A stretch of 64,000 bases of DNA from Streptomyces glaucescens. GTDB lineage: Bacteria > Actinomycetota > Actinomycetes > Streptomycetales > Streptomycetaceae. Location: contig NZ_CP009438.1 of the NCBI RefSeq assembly GCF_000761215.1, positions 372,001-436,000 on the forward strand, given 5' to 3'. The translations under genes and the position numbers were made by a program. Positions 51,312-60,606 of the stretch are shown piece by piece. The notes beneath the pieces are model-generated. The model made no database searches and had not been told where the DNA came from. It saw only the letters and a program-made list of their open reading frames with translations. The number at the start of each line of letters is the position of its first letter. Within the stretch, counting starts at the first letter, position 1.

Positions 51312-51610
51312 GGTGTGCGCTCTTCCGGTTCGGGGGTGTCGTGGGTGGGCCATCGCTCGGTGATCTGCCGCAGCGGGGCGGTGTTCAGGTCGTGGAACTT
51401 GTAGCGGCCCTCGCGCCTGGTCTCCACGAGCCCGGCGGCCTCCAGCACGGCGAGGTGCTGCGAGACCGCCTGGCGCGAGATGCCGAGCCGGTGCTTCATG
51501 CTCAGCCGCGCGCAGATCTCGAACAGTGTCTGTCCGGACTGCTCCGTGAGCTCGTCGAGGATGGTGCGTCTGGTGGGGTCCGCCAAGGCTTTGAAGAGGT
51601 CGTCGGGCAC
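51308..51610 (-). CDS. ArsR-family transcriptional repressor
   Basis: 100 aa from GTG 51610. Winged helix: LFKALADPTRRTILDELTEQ, GISRQAVSQHLAVLEAAGLV, RREGRYKFHDLNTAPL. No Cys metal site, so it is of the non-metal ArsR type that often controls an adjacent glyoxalase/SRPBCC gene. It starts the two-gene unit with the VOC protein; the operator lies just upstream. Confidence 0.87.
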   Translation of the reverse strand: MPDDLFKALADPTRRTILDELTEQSGQTLFEICARLSMKHRLGISRQAVSQHLAVLEAAGLVETRREGRYKFHDLNTAPLRQITERWPTHDTPEPEERTP

Positions 51611-51624
51611 ACCCCCACCATAGG

Positions 51625-51649
51625 CAAGTGCACACTTGCATATCAAGTG
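51625..51649. promoter_or_regulatory. Three-half-site operator upstream of arsR
   Basis: CAAGTG-CA-CACTTG-CATAT-CAAGTG: two overlapping inverted repeats sharing the middle half-site, 15 bases before the ArsR start. Fits autorepression. Confidence 0.6.
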
Positions 51650-51690
51650 GGGGGCGCACCCCCGCCCCGCGAGGCAGGGGCAAGGGGTGG

Positions 51691-53377
51691 TCAGCGCGCC
51701 GGTCGCGGCCACAGGGGGAGCGAGTCCCCGGCACCGGGACCGGCGTCGCGGTGGACCGGGCGGGTCATGGCGGGCTTCCAGGACTCGTGAGGGGGCTCAG
51801 CCAGGAGCCCCACCGGTCGTGGCCGCCTCGGCGCAGACGGCGGAGACGGGCAGCAGCGGCAGGCGCCCCGCCGCCGGCTCCGGTTCCGTTCCAGGAGGAG
51901 TTCCACCCGCGCCCGCACGTCCTCGCGCGGGCTGTCGAGCAGGTTCCGCAGGAGGCGGGGCGTTCCGCGGAGCGCGCCGAGGGCGCTGCCGCGCACGCCG
52001 GGGTCCGGGTCGTCGGCGAACGGCACGAGCGCGTCGTCGGGCAGGGCGCCGAGCATGCGCAGCGCGGACAGGGCGCGGGCGCGGACCCCGGCATGCGGGT
52101 GCCGCAGGAGGGGGCGCAGCAGGGCCGCGTCCTCGGCATGCCCCTGCTCGGCGAGGCCGAGGACCGCCGCCGGGACGACGGTGGCCGGGTCGGCGCACAG
52201 TGCGCGGTGGTGCGCGCGGATGTCGTACCCCTCCGCCCGCAGCTCCCGGCAGGCCGTCGCGCGCACTCGCGCGGAGAAGTGCCGTCAGGTACCGGGGCAG
52301 TTCGCCGCCGCGCCCGGCGCGCCGCAGTCGGCTCACGGCGGCGGAGCGCACGAAGGTGTCCCGGGCGGCGAGCAGGCGGTCGAGGACCACGTCCCCGTCC
52401 GGGTGGGCGAGGACGGCCGCGCAGGCGTGGCGCCGGATCTTCCGGTATCGGTGGGCGGCGGCGAGAGCGGCGAGGTCGCCGACGGGGAGGAAGCCGGCCT
52501 CGACGGCGGTCGTGAAGGTGGTGAGGCGGAGGCCGTAGGCGCGGTCGTCGTCGAGGTGGGCGAGGAAGCGGGCCCTGGCACCGTCCAGGACCGTCTGCTG
52601 TCCGGAGGCGAGCGCGAGCCGTATCGCGGTGCGCACGCCCACCGCGCGCACGCCCTCGTCGCGGTCCTGCTCGGCCACCGCCCACACCCGTTCCATGGCC
52701 GGCAGCCCGTACTCGGCGGCCGCCGCCAGGCCGGCGAGCCGGGACTCCCGGTCGTTGTCCGCCAGGAGGCGGGCGAGCACCTCCTCGGGGAGTCCCCCCA
52801 GGCGCCCCAGGACGGCCTCCCAGGCCCAGGCCCCGTACCGCCACCGCTTGCCCAGCAGGACGGCCAGGGACGCCAGCCGGCGCGGCAATGCCTCGTCGGC
52901 GCCGGCGAGCACACGGCCGAGGACGGCGCGCGCGAGGGTCCGCACGCGGTCGTCGGTGTCCGCGCTCCGGATCAGGACCAGCGGCAGGACGGAGGCGGGC
53001 AGGTCCGCCGACTCGTCGAGGGCCAGCGCCGCCGCACGGACGCGGGGATCCCCGTGACAGAGGCACAGGGCGATCTCGGACTCGGTGGGCGGCAGGCTCC
53101 AGGACGGTGCCCCGGTGCCGCCGGGACCCTCCTGCCAGTACGGGGCCCGGCGCCAGTCCGCGATCTCCCGGGTGTCCACCGACCGGAAACCGACACGTCT
53201 CCAGCAGCGCGTCCCGGCACCGAACACCGTGTCGTGGGTGGCCCAGTGGACGCCGCGGTCGAGCCGGACCCAGTCCTCGGCCCCGCCTGCTCCGGCCGCG
53301 GACTCCACGCCCTTGCCGTGGAGCAGCCGCTCGGAGGGGTCGTAGAGCTTGGTGGGGCCGAGGCCGTACGTGGTCAT
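51691..53377 (-). pseudogene. HEAT-repeat protein split by a frameshift
   Basis: Starts ATG 53377 (MTTYGLGPTKLYDPSERLLHG). About 360 residues of helical HEAT-like repeats (GDPRVRAAALALDESADLPASV, RHACAAVLAHPDGDVVLDRLL) run in one frame to about 52,285. There a second frame continues the repeats (RVRATACRELRAEGYDIRAHH, HPHAGVRARALSALRMLG, DDPDPGVRGSALGALRG). Removing the T at 52285 joins them smoothly (...RYLRHFSARVRATA...). Near 51,890 high-GC3 coding may return to the first frame, which stops at 51797; the alternative stop is 51691. So either an insertion/deletion pair or one shift plus a divergent tail. Scaffold function, partner unknown. Confidence 0.65.
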
Positions 53378-53564
53378 GCGCGACTGTAGCCCGGTCACCC
53401 GCCCCGCCCACCAGCGGATTTCCGGCAGGCGGACGGGCTTCGGCCCCGCAGGCGACGCGTGTCCGTGGCCGAGGGGCCGGCAGGCCGGGCACGGGGTGCC
53501 GGTACGCCCGGAACGCCGAACGCCTGGAACGCCCGCCGCCCCGCACCCGCCGCCGGTCCGCCGT

Positions 53565-54038
53565 CTAGCCCTCGGACCGGGTGCCCCCCGCCTCCCGCAC
53601 CTTCTCCACGACCGTGTCCTCCGGCCCCACCGGCCGTCCGTCCGCCGCCTGGACCCGTACCGGCGGCAGCGGGCGGCCGGTACGGCGGTCCAGCAGGCGC
53701 GAGTGCTGTTCACCGGGGGCGAAGCACTGCTCCTCACCCCACTGGCGCAGGGCGACGATCACCGGGAACAAGGCGCGGCCCTTGTCCGTGAGGAGGTACT
53801 CGCGGCGGTTGCCGCCGTCCGGCGCGGGCACCCCGCGCAGCACCCCGGCGTCCTCCAGTGCGCGCAGCCGCGCCGCCAGGATGTTCTTGGCGATGCCGAG
53901 GCTGCGGTGGAACTCGCCGAAGCGGCGGCTGCCGTCGAAGGCGTCCCGCACGATCAGCAGCGACCACCAGTCACCGATGGCGTTCACCGACCGGGCAACG
54001 GGACAGGGGTCGGCGTCGAAACGGGTGCGGGCGACCAT
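53565..54038 (-). CDS. HxlR-family transcriptional regulator
   Basis: 157 aa from ATG 54038. DUF24/HxlR winged helix: DPCPVARSVNAIGDWWSLLIVRDAF, RRFGEFHRSLGIAKNILAARLRALEDAGVL, REYLLTDKGRALFPVIVALRQWGEE. The Cys near the N-terminus (DPCPVARS) is often the redox or electrophile sensor. Divergent from the MFS exporter, which it probably represses. Confidence 0.88.
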   Translation of the reverse strand: MVARTRFDADPCPVARSVNAIGDWWSLLIVRDAFDGSRRFGEFHRSLGIAKNILAARLRALEDAGVLRGVPAPDGGNRREYLLTDKGRALFPVIVALRQWGEEQCFAPGEQHSRLLDRRTGRPLPPVRVQAADGRPVGPEDTVVEKVREAGGTRSEG

Positions 54039-54080
54039 CGCCGGCTCCTCTCCTCCGGTCCGGCCAGCCACACGCGGCTG

Positions 54081-54132
54081 GTTGCAACATGCTACCGCAT
54101 ATGGCTACGGTCACGAGGTGGCAAGATGCAAC
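54081..54132. promoter_or_regulatory. Inverted repeat between HxlR and MFS genes
   Basis: GTTGCA..TGC (54081-54092) and GCA..TGCAAC (54121-54132) form arms of an interrupted inverted repeat spanning the divergent promoters; the spacer contains CATATG. Candidate HxlR operator. Confidence 0.5.
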
Positions 54133-54154
54133 CGAACGAAGGGCGGGCCGGGTC

Positions 54155-55495
54155 ATGGCGATCGAGTGCTCCGATGCGGCGAGCGGGTGCGGCGGGACGG
54201 GTGGCCGCGGGACACCGGCCGCGGCGCCGGTGCCCGCGCCGCCACCGGGCTCCTCCCCCGCACCGGCCGCTCCCCCGCCCGCCCGGCTCGTTCCCCTGCT
54301 CGCCGTCGCCTCGGGCAGCTCCGTCGCCACGGTCTACTTCGCCCAGCCCCTGCTGGTGACCCTGGGCGAGCGGTTCGCGCTCGGCCCGGGACTGCTCGGC
54401 GCGATCGTCGCCGTCACCCAACTCGGTTACGCCGCCGGCCTGCTGCTGCTCGTTCCGCTCGGTGACCTGCTCGACCGCCGGCGGCTGGTCACCGGACAGC
54501 TCGGGCTGCTGGCACTCGCCCTGGTGGCCGCCGGGCTGGCGCCGGGGACGGCGGCGCTGTTCGGCGCGCTCACCGTGATCGGGCTGCTCGCCGTCGTCGC
54601 CCAGACGATGGTCGCGGCGGCGGCCGCCCTGTCCCCGCCGGCCCGGCGCGGTCGCGCCGTCGGCACGGTCACCGGGGGCATCGTCACCGGGATCCTGCTG
54701 GCCCGCGCCGCCGCCGGCGTGCTCGCCGACCTCGCCGGCTGGCGGGCGGTCTACCTGGCCGCGGCGGTCGTCACCGCGGTGCTCGCCCTGCTGCTGCGCC
54801 GTGTCCTGCCTCCGGGCGCGCCGCCCGCGGCGGTGCGGGGGACGTCGTACGGGCGGCTGGTGGTGTCGACCGTCACCCTGTTCGCCCGCCATCCGCGGCT
54901 GCGGGTCCGGGGGGTGCTCGCCCTGCTGGTGTTCGCGGCGTTCAGCACGCTGTGGAGCGGCGTGGCGCAGCCCCTGAGCGCTCCCCCGTGGTCGCTGTCG
55001 CACTCGGCGATCGGCGCGTTCGGCATCGCCGGGGCGGCCGGAGCCGTCGCCGCGGGAGTGGCCGGGCGCTGGAACGACCGAGGGCTCGCCCGGCGCACGA
55101 CCGGAGTCGGCCTCGCCCTGCTCGTGCTGTCCTGGCTGCCGATCGCCCTGACCCGGCAGTCGCTGTGGGCGCTGGCGATCGGCGCCGTCCTGCTGGACTT
55201 CGCCGTGCAGGCCGTGCACGTCACCAACCAGACCCTGGTGCACGCGGTCCGCCCCGAAGCGGGCAGCAGGATCATCGGCGGCTACATGGTCTTCTACTCG
55301 GCGGGCAGCGCCCTGGGCGCCCTCGGCTCCTCCCTCGCCCACGCGTGGGCGGGCTGGCCCGCCGTGACCGCCCTCGGCACGTGCTTCAGCCTCGCGGCAC
55401 TCAGCCTGTGGGCGACGACCTGCCGCACCGGGCCGGGGACCGTCCCGTCGGGCGGGACGGCCGGGCGGCCGGGGAACACGGCACCCGGGGCGTGA
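54155..55495 (+). CDS. MFS transporter (drug/metabolite exporter type)
   Basis: 446 aa from ATG 54155. Twelve transmembrane helices after a 45-residue Gly/Ala/Pro leader; motif A-like GDLLDRRRLV after TM2 and TVTGGIVTGILLARAAAGVLADLAGWRAVYL around TM4-5. An earlier in-frame ATG at 54098 lies within the operator and is less likely. Confidence 0.85.
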   Translation: MAIECSDAASGCGGTGGRGTPAAAPVPAPPPGSSPAPAAPPPARLVPLLAVASGSSVATVYFAQPLLVTLGERFALGPGLLGAIVAVTQLGYAAGLLLLVPLGDLLDRRRLVTGQLGLLALALVAAGLAPGTAALFGALTVIGLLAVVAQTMVAAAAALSPPARRGRAVGTVTGGIVTGILLARAAAGVLADLAGWRAVYLAAAVVTAVLALLLRRVLPPGAPPAAVRGTSYGRLVVSTVTLFARHPRLRVRGVLALLVFAAFSTLWSGVAQPLSAPPWSLSHSAIGAFGIAGAAGAVAAGVAGRWNDRGLARRTTGVGLALLVLSWLPIALTRQSLWALAIGAVLLDFAVQAVHVTNQTLVHAVRPEAGSRIIGGYMVFYSAGSALGALGSSLAHAWAGWPAVTALGTCFSLAALSLWATTCRTGPGTVPSGGTAGRPGNTAPGA

Positions 55496-55520
55496 TCTCC
55501 TCGGGGCCGCCGACGCGAGG

Positions 55521-55961
55521 TCAGTCCTCTTCCACGGCCACGGTGACGGGGGTGCCGCTCTCCACCGTGCGGCTGACCGTGCAGAGACGATCGTGGGAGG
55601 TCCTGACCGCGCGGGGGAGGATCGCACGGGCCCGCTCCGCGCCCTCGCCGTCCGGGAAGACCACGTGGAACGTGACCGTGAGGCCGGTCATGCGGTTGCC
55701 CAGCTCGTCGCTGATCTTGTCGCCCGTCACGGAGACCGAGAACTCGGCGGGCTCGGCGTGGCGGCTGGTGGCGACGTCGACGTCGGCGGCGCTGCAGCCC
55801 CCCAGCGCGGCGAGCAGCAGTTCCACCGGGGTGAACTCGCTGTGCGCGGCGCCGTCGGAGGCGGTGCCGAAGTGGATCGTGCCGCCACGGGCGTTGGTGG
55901 CGACGAAGTGGCCGGGGCCCGTCCGTTCGACGACGACGGAACGCTTGGAGTCTTCGCTCAT
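55521..55961 (-). CDS. OsmC-family peroxide reductase
   Basis: 146 aa. OsmC/Ohr fold with both redox cysteines, C56 (ALGGCSAADV) and C127 (DRLCTVSRT), and the SEFTPVELLLAAL motif. It reduces organic or lipid hydroperoxides. Convergent with the MFS gene. Confidence 0.88.
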   Translation of the reverse strand: MSEDSKRSVVVERTGPGHFVATNARGGTIHFGTASDGAAHSEFTPVELLLAALGGCSAADVDVATSRHAEPAEFSVSVTGDKISDELGNRMTGLTVTFHVVFPDGEGAERARAILPRAVRTSHDRLCTVSRTVESGTPVTVAVEED

Positions 55962-56022
55962 GCGCCGAGCCTAGGGGGTTGTCGTCGAACGGGCCGTGGA
56001 GGGCGGTGGTGTGCCACGCGGC

Positions 56023-56655
56023 TCAGCCGGCCCGGGACACCGGGGCGGTGGTGTCCCAGACGAACCCGTCCGGGTCGCTGAACGGGGCGGTGGCGCCGCA
56101 GAGCACGATGCGGTGCGAACCGCTGCCCTCGGCCGGGACGCCGGCGACCTTGGCCAGGGCTCGACGCTTGTACAGGGACAGCTTGACGGTGCCCGGTCCG
56201 GCGGCGAACTCGACGTACTTGCCGCCGAAGCTCTTGCCCACGGTGAGGCCCTGCCCGACGTAGAACCGCTTGCTCGCCTTCACGTCCTCGACGCCCAGCA
56301 GCAGCACGATCTCGTCGATGTCCCGGGTGGCCGGCCCGGTGTCCTTCTTCGCCGACGTCGCGATCTGCCACACCGTGCCGTCCGGAGCCTGCACCACGGC
56401 GCCGTAGCCCCACAGCGACTTCGAGGCGGGCCGGAGGACGGTGGCACCCGCGTCGAGCGCGGCGCCGACGAGCGCGTCCACGGTGCCCGGCTGGGACACC
56501 ACGAGGGACAGCGTGAAACCGCGGAAGCCGGTCGTCGGGGCCTCGGACGCGCGCAGGCGCACCCGTGCGGGGTCCAGCCCGAAGGCGGCGGAGTGGAAAC
56601 GGGCGGCGGCCGCGGTGTCGGCCACCTCCAGGGTGACGAAGTCGAGGGAGTTCAT
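56023..56655 (-). CDS. Two-domain VOC (glyoxalase-like) protein
   Basis: 210 aa. Two tandem VOC domains: residues 5-105 (TLEVADTAAAARFHSAAFGL...GTVWQIA) and 115-205 (IVLLLGVEDVKASKRFYVGQGL...DPDGFVWD). Metal ligands are poorly kept, so it may be a binding or resistance protein. Not recognised further. Confidence 0.8.
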   Translation of the reverse strand: MNSLDFVTLEVADTAAAARFHSAAFGLDPARVRLRASEAPTTGFRGFTLSLVVSQPGTVDALVGAALDAGATVLRPASKSLWGYGAVVQAPDGTVWQIATSAKKDTGPATRDIDEIVLLLGVEDVKASKRFYVGQGLTVGKSFGGKYVEFAAGPGTVKLSLYKRRALAKVAGVPAEGSGSHRIVLCGATAPFSDPDGFVWDTTAPVSRAG

Positions 56656-56745
56656 GTCTTCGACCGTAGGCGGGGCCGGCCCGCCGGCGCTTCTCGAAAA
56701 CTGACCGTTGCGGCCACCGCGTCCCCGCCGCCCCGGGCGGATCGC

Positions 56746-57396
56746 TCACCTGCCGGGGCACTCCTTCCACGCCATGTGGTACACGGTGCTGATGTCGCCG
56801 TCGGTCGAGTCCATCGTCATGAAGCTGACCCTGCCCGGCGAGGTGGTGCCCGCGTTGACGCGGATCTCCGTGTTGATGTTGAAGTTGCGCTGCACGCCGC
56901 ACGGCGCCCACACCAGCTGCGCCCAGTCGGTGACGTCGGTGACCTGCCAGTTGTCGTTGTAGGCACCCGCCAGCGGGTGGGTCTTGAACGCCGTCTGCGA
57001 CGAGCCCTGGAAGTAGTACGAGGCCCGCTGGACTGCCGTGGCGCCGGGCTGGAGCGAGGCGAAGCCCCGGTAGTCCGCGCTCGCGACGGCGTACGTGAAG
57101 CCCTGCGGTACGTGGACGATCAGGTTGAGCTGACAGTTCTTGCGGAACGCCGTCGGGTCGGAGTTGCCGCCGGCCTGGGCGAGGTAGTCGCTGTAGGTCA
57201 CGGTGAACGCGGTGTTGTCCTCGGAGACGGCGACCGCGGCGGTGCCCGCGGGGCAGCCGGAGCCGTTCACGGTGGCGACGTTGATGACGATCTTGTCCGG
57301 CGGCGGATCGACGAACCCGGTGGAGGAGTCGTGCGCGGGCAGCGCGGCGGTGACGAGCGCGGCGACCGTGCCGCTCAGGAGCAGCCCACTTGCCAT
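56746..57396 (-). CDS. Secreted DUF4360 protein
   Basis: 216 aa from ATG 57396. Signal peptide (LLLSGTVAALVTAALPAHDS). The DUF4360 region has KIVINVATVNGSGCPAGTAAVAVSEDNTAFTVTYSDY and FRKNCQLNLIVHVPQGF; three or four Cys residues suggest disulfides. Secreted, function unknown. Confidence 0.82.
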   Translation of the reverse strand: MASGLLLSGTVAALVTAALPAHDSSTGFVDPPPDKIVINVATVNGSGCPAGTAAVAVSEDNTAFTVTYSDYLAQAGGNSDPTAFRKNCQLNLIVHVPQGFTYAVASADYRGFASLQPGATAVQRASYYFQGSSQTAFKTHPLAGAYNDNWQVTDVTDWAQLVWAPCGVQRNFNINTEIRVNAGTTSPGRVSFMTMDSTDGDISTVYHMAWKECPGR

Positions 57397-57648
57397 GGTC
57401 TCTCCCCTTCGTTCGGAGCGGTGGGGGGTGGACGAGCCCGGCCTTTCGGCGGGCAACTCCGTGAACAATCAGCGGAGTTGGTGTGAAGAGCCGGGGCGAT
57501 GGCATCGTAGGGAGCCGCCGCGGGCCCGCCCAGGGAGGACTCCGGCCATTCACCCCGGCCCGTTCACAGCCCCGCGGCCGGGCAGGGCGGGCTCGCCGCC
57601 GTGGGCGAGTCCGCCACGGGGCATGCGAGACGAGCGGGAGGGCCAGGC

Positions 57649-58656
57649 ATGGCAGAGGTGAGAGACATCGATGTGCGCGCCCAGCAGCACTGCGAGACGA
57701 CCACGCTGGGAGTGCTGCTGCGGCACCAGGGACTCGATCTGTCCGAGCCGATGCTCTTCGGCCTGGGTGCCGGTCTGTCCTTCGTCTACTGGGACAGCAG
57801 GAACATGGGTTTCCCCTTCCTCGGCGGCCGCGTCAAACCCTTCGAACTCACCCGGAACCTGACCAGGACCCTCGGGCTGGAACTCACGGTCCAGGAGACC
57901 ACGTCCCCGCGCAGGGGCTGGGAGAACGTGGCCGCCCTCATCGACGCCGGCCGCCCCGTGGGCCTCCAGCTCGACAGCTACCACCTCGACTACTTCACCT
58001 CGAAGGTGCGCTTCGGCGGCCATGTCGTCGCCATGTACGGCTACGACGACCACGACGTCCACCTGGTCGACACCGCTCAGCAGGGCGGAGCGGTGTCCAC
58101 GAGCCGGGCCTCCCTCGCCAAGGCGCGAGCCGCGCGCGGTCCGATGACCGCCAGGCACCGGTCCTTCACCGTCACCGTTCCGCACGACCCGCCCTCCCTG
58201 CACGGCCGGGTCGTCTCCGCCATCACCGTCTGCGCCGACGCCTTCCTCCACCCGCCCATCGCCAACCTGGGCCACCGGGGCATCGAGAAGGCCGGCGAAC
58301 GGGTGCGCGGCTGGCTCCGGCGGACCGACGACCCGCGGCGGGACCTGCCGCAGGCCGCCCTCCTGATGGAGAAGGCCGGAACGGGCGGTGCGCTGTTCCG
58401 CAACCTCTACCGCGACTTCCTCGCCGAGTGCACCCAGCTCGTCGACAGCGGCCACCTGCGCACCGGTCACCGCCTGTACGCGGAGGCGGCCACCTTGTGG
58501 ACACAGGTCGCCGCGCTCATCGCCGAGGCCGGGGAGTCGGGCGACGCCCGGTGCCTCGCGCAGGCCGGCGGCATCCTCCACGACCTGTCCCGCCTGGAAC
58601 GCGAGGCCATGGAGGCGCTGAGCCTGCTCGGGAGCCGGTCGGGCACGCGGTGCTGA
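57649..58656 (+). CDS. BtrH-N-terminal-domain (papain-like) protein
   Basis: 335 aa from ATG 57649 (GGGAGGG upstream). The N-terminal half (10-160) matches the BtrH N-terminal domain, a cysteine-protease-like fold with C15 in QQHCETTTL and the His region GGHVVAMYGYDDHDVHLVDT. The C-terminal half is a helical DUF4872-like domain. BtrH in butirosin synthesis is an acyl-transferring enzyme; no biosynthetic cluster surrounds this gene, so its role is open. Confidence 0.78.
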   Translation: MAEVRDIDVRAQQHCETTTLGVLLRHQGLDLSEPMLFGLGAGLSFVYWDSRNMGFPFLGGRVKPFELTRNLTRTLGLELTVQETTSPRRGWENVAALIDAGRPVGLQLDSYHLDYFTSKVRFGGHVVAMYGYDDHDVHLVDTAQQGGAVSTSRASLAKARAARGPMTARHRSFTVTVPHDPPSLHGRVVSAITVCADAFLHPPIANLGHRGIEKAGERVRGWLRRTDDPRRDLPQAALLMEKAGTGGALFRNLYRDFLAECTQLVDSGHLRTGHRLYAEAATLWTQVAALIAEAGESGDARCLAQAGGILHDLSRLEREAMEALSLLGSRSGTRC

Positions 58657-58789
58657 CCGCCCGTCGGCGGCATGCCTGCGGGAGGTGACCGACGGGCCGC
58701 CCCCGAGGCGCCACCGCGAGGAGCGGCTCGTGTGCCGCATCCACGGGCCGGGGGGCGGCGTGGACGCGGCTCGACGGAGGTCGCGGGCC

Positions 58790-60082
58790 TCAGGTCCGGC
58801 TCGGCCGGTAGGGCTCTTCCAGATAGACGAGCGCGTCGCCGACGGGGCGTTCGGTGCCGCCGCTGGGCTTGTTCACCAGGGTGCCCTGCAGGGACATGGT
58901 GGTGGAGCCGCCGCCGTCGAGGTTGACCGCGTCCCGCAGGCCCAGGGCGTGGGCCACGGCGGCGGTCTCCTTCATGGTGGTGCCGACGCTGGTCGTCATC
59001 CGGCCGTCGATGGTGGCGAGGACGATCCGGCCGCCGCGCGTGGTGCCGGCGATGGTGCGCGGGTTGCGGTCGAAGAAGCTGCCGGTGCCGTCGGGTACCA
59101 CGATCTCGCCGTCCTGGGTGAGGCGGTAGCGCCCGTTCACCCCGTACAGCCCGTCGCGGGCGGGGATGCGCCGGCCGCGTTCGTCGAGGAGGTGGGAGGT
59201 GGTCCGCAGACAGCCGTCGCCCGCGACGCGCAGCAGGTCGGCGCTCTCCCGGCCGGTCGCCTGGAGGGACGTCTCCCCTACGGCCAGCGCGGTGCCGCGG
59301 GTCGTCGCGGTGCGGACGACGCAGCCCCTGCGGTCGAGGACGACCTCGGCACCGGCGCCGCTGGGCGTGGCCGGGGCGAAGTCGTGGGTGAAGCGGACGA
59401 CGTCACCGGGTGAGGCGCACGTCGCGCCGGGGGCCGGCACGGCGCAGTCGGCGGGCACCACCGGCGGGTGGTTCAGGAACTCCAGGGGCAGTTCGGCTCC
59501 GGTCTCGCGGTTCTTCACCTTGCCGAACCACTTGAGCCTGCCCATGAGGGTGCGGTGGGTGCGGGCGTCCAGGACGAAGTCCGCCTCGGTGGGGTCGGTG
59601 GTGGGCTCGCTGAGCAGGCGCCCGTCGTACAGGCCGAGGCCGACCGGGTCGCCGGGGTACTGCCGGTTGGCGGTGAAGGTGAAGAACGAGGCGTTGACGC
59701 CGGCCAGCGCGCCCGTGGAGCGGACGAGGTCGGTGGTCCGCTCGGTGGCGGCGAGGTCGGGGCCGTAGGTGACGGCGAGGTGCCCGTCCGCCCGGCGCGG
59801 GTCGATCGTGAGCACGTTGACCACCCAGGGGCCGCGGGTCGTCGTGTTGATCTCGCCGGGGAGGGCGGGCTCGGTGCCGCGGACGATGCGGGTGAGGGTC
59901 ACGCCGTTCGCCAGCGTCCGGGTGCTGCGCGTCTCGGCCAGGTCGGCGTCGCCCAACGGCAGCCCGGGACCGGCCGGTTCGGCGGCACCGGAGTGAGAGG
60001 TGGAGGTCAGCAGGAGCGTCAGGGCGGCAGCGGCGACCGTCACGACCCGAGCGGCAGCGGATCTCTTCGCGTTACGTGTCAT
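58790..60082 (-). CDS. Secreted phosphodiester glycosidase family protein (NAGPA-like)
   Basis: 430 aa. Signal peptide (VVTVAAAALTLLLTSTSHSGAA). The C-terminal NAGPA/DUF2233 domain carries the family motifs GVNASFFTF, GTTRGGRIVLATIDGR and the hallmark DAVNLDGGGSTTM. Known members cleave N-acetylglucosamine-1-phosphodiesters, here presumably from cell-wall or environmental glycans. Confidence 0.87.
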   Translation of the reverse strand: MTRNAKRSAAARVVTVAAAALTLLLTSTSHSGAAEPAGPGLPLGDADLAETRSTRTLANGVTLTRIVRGTEPALPGEINTTTRGPWVVNVLTIDPRRADGHLAVTYGPDLAATERTTDLVRSTGALAGVNASFFTFTANRQYPGDPVGLGLYDGRLLSEPTTDPTEADFVLDARTHRTLMGRLKWFGKVKNRETGAELPLEFLNHPPVVPADCAVPAPGATCASPGDVVRFTHDFAPATPSGAGAEVVLDRRGCVVRTATTRGTALAVGETSLQATGRESADLLRVAGDGCLRTTSHLLDERGRRIPARDGLYGVNGRYRLTQDGEIVVPDGTGSFFDRNPRTIAGTTRGGRIVLATIDGRMTTSVGTTMKETAAVAHALGLRDAVNLDGGGSTTMSLQGTLVNKPSGGTERPVGDALVYLEEPYRPSRT

Positions 60083-60267
60083 GTACGGAGCATGACGGTC
60101 AGTGAGGAACGTGCCCAGCCCCTGCGCTGACGCAACGGCCGCGTACGGGTGAACCTTTGGGAGCGCACCGCCTCGACTCGGCCTGCCGGCCCACCCGTTC
60201 GGCAGCCGTCACCGGGCCCGCCCGGGGACGGTGGCCCGCCTGCCGTCCGCCGGGCGCGCCGGCCCGC

Positions 60268-60606
60268 TCAGGGCCGGGTGGCGGAGTCGACGTCGGGGTG
60301 GAAGGTGAGGATCTGGTCCAGGCCGACGATGTGCAGGACGCGCAGGGTGTGGTCGGGTACGGCGGCGAGCGCGAAGTCGGCCCGGGCGGCGAGGGCGTGG
60401 TTGCGGGCGGCGATCAGGGCGCTGATGCCGCTGGAGTCACAGAACGTCATGCCGCTCAGGTCCAGCACGATGCGCCGGCCCGGCTCCAGGGCGACCCCGG
60501 TGACCCGGTCCAGCAGTTCGCCGGCGTTGGTGTAGTCGACTTCACCGGCGATCTCCAGGACGGGCCCGGTGACGGCGTCTCGAAGGGTGATCTGCAGCGG
60601 GCTCAT
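60268..60606 (-). CDS. STAS-domain anti-sigma-factor antagonist
   Basis: 112 aa. Complete STAS fold: VLEIAGEVDYTNAGELLDRV, RIVLDLSGMTFCDSSGISALIAARNHAL with the phosphorylatable Ser in DSSG. The start overlaps the stop of the upstream phosphatase, which should be its partner in a sigma-factor switch. Confidence 0.9.
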   Translation of the reverse strand: MSPLQITLRDAVTGPVLEIAGEVDYTNAGELLDRVTGVALEPGRRIVLDLSGMTFCDSSGISALIAARNHALAARADFALAAVPDHTLRVLHIVGLDQILTFHPDVDSATRP

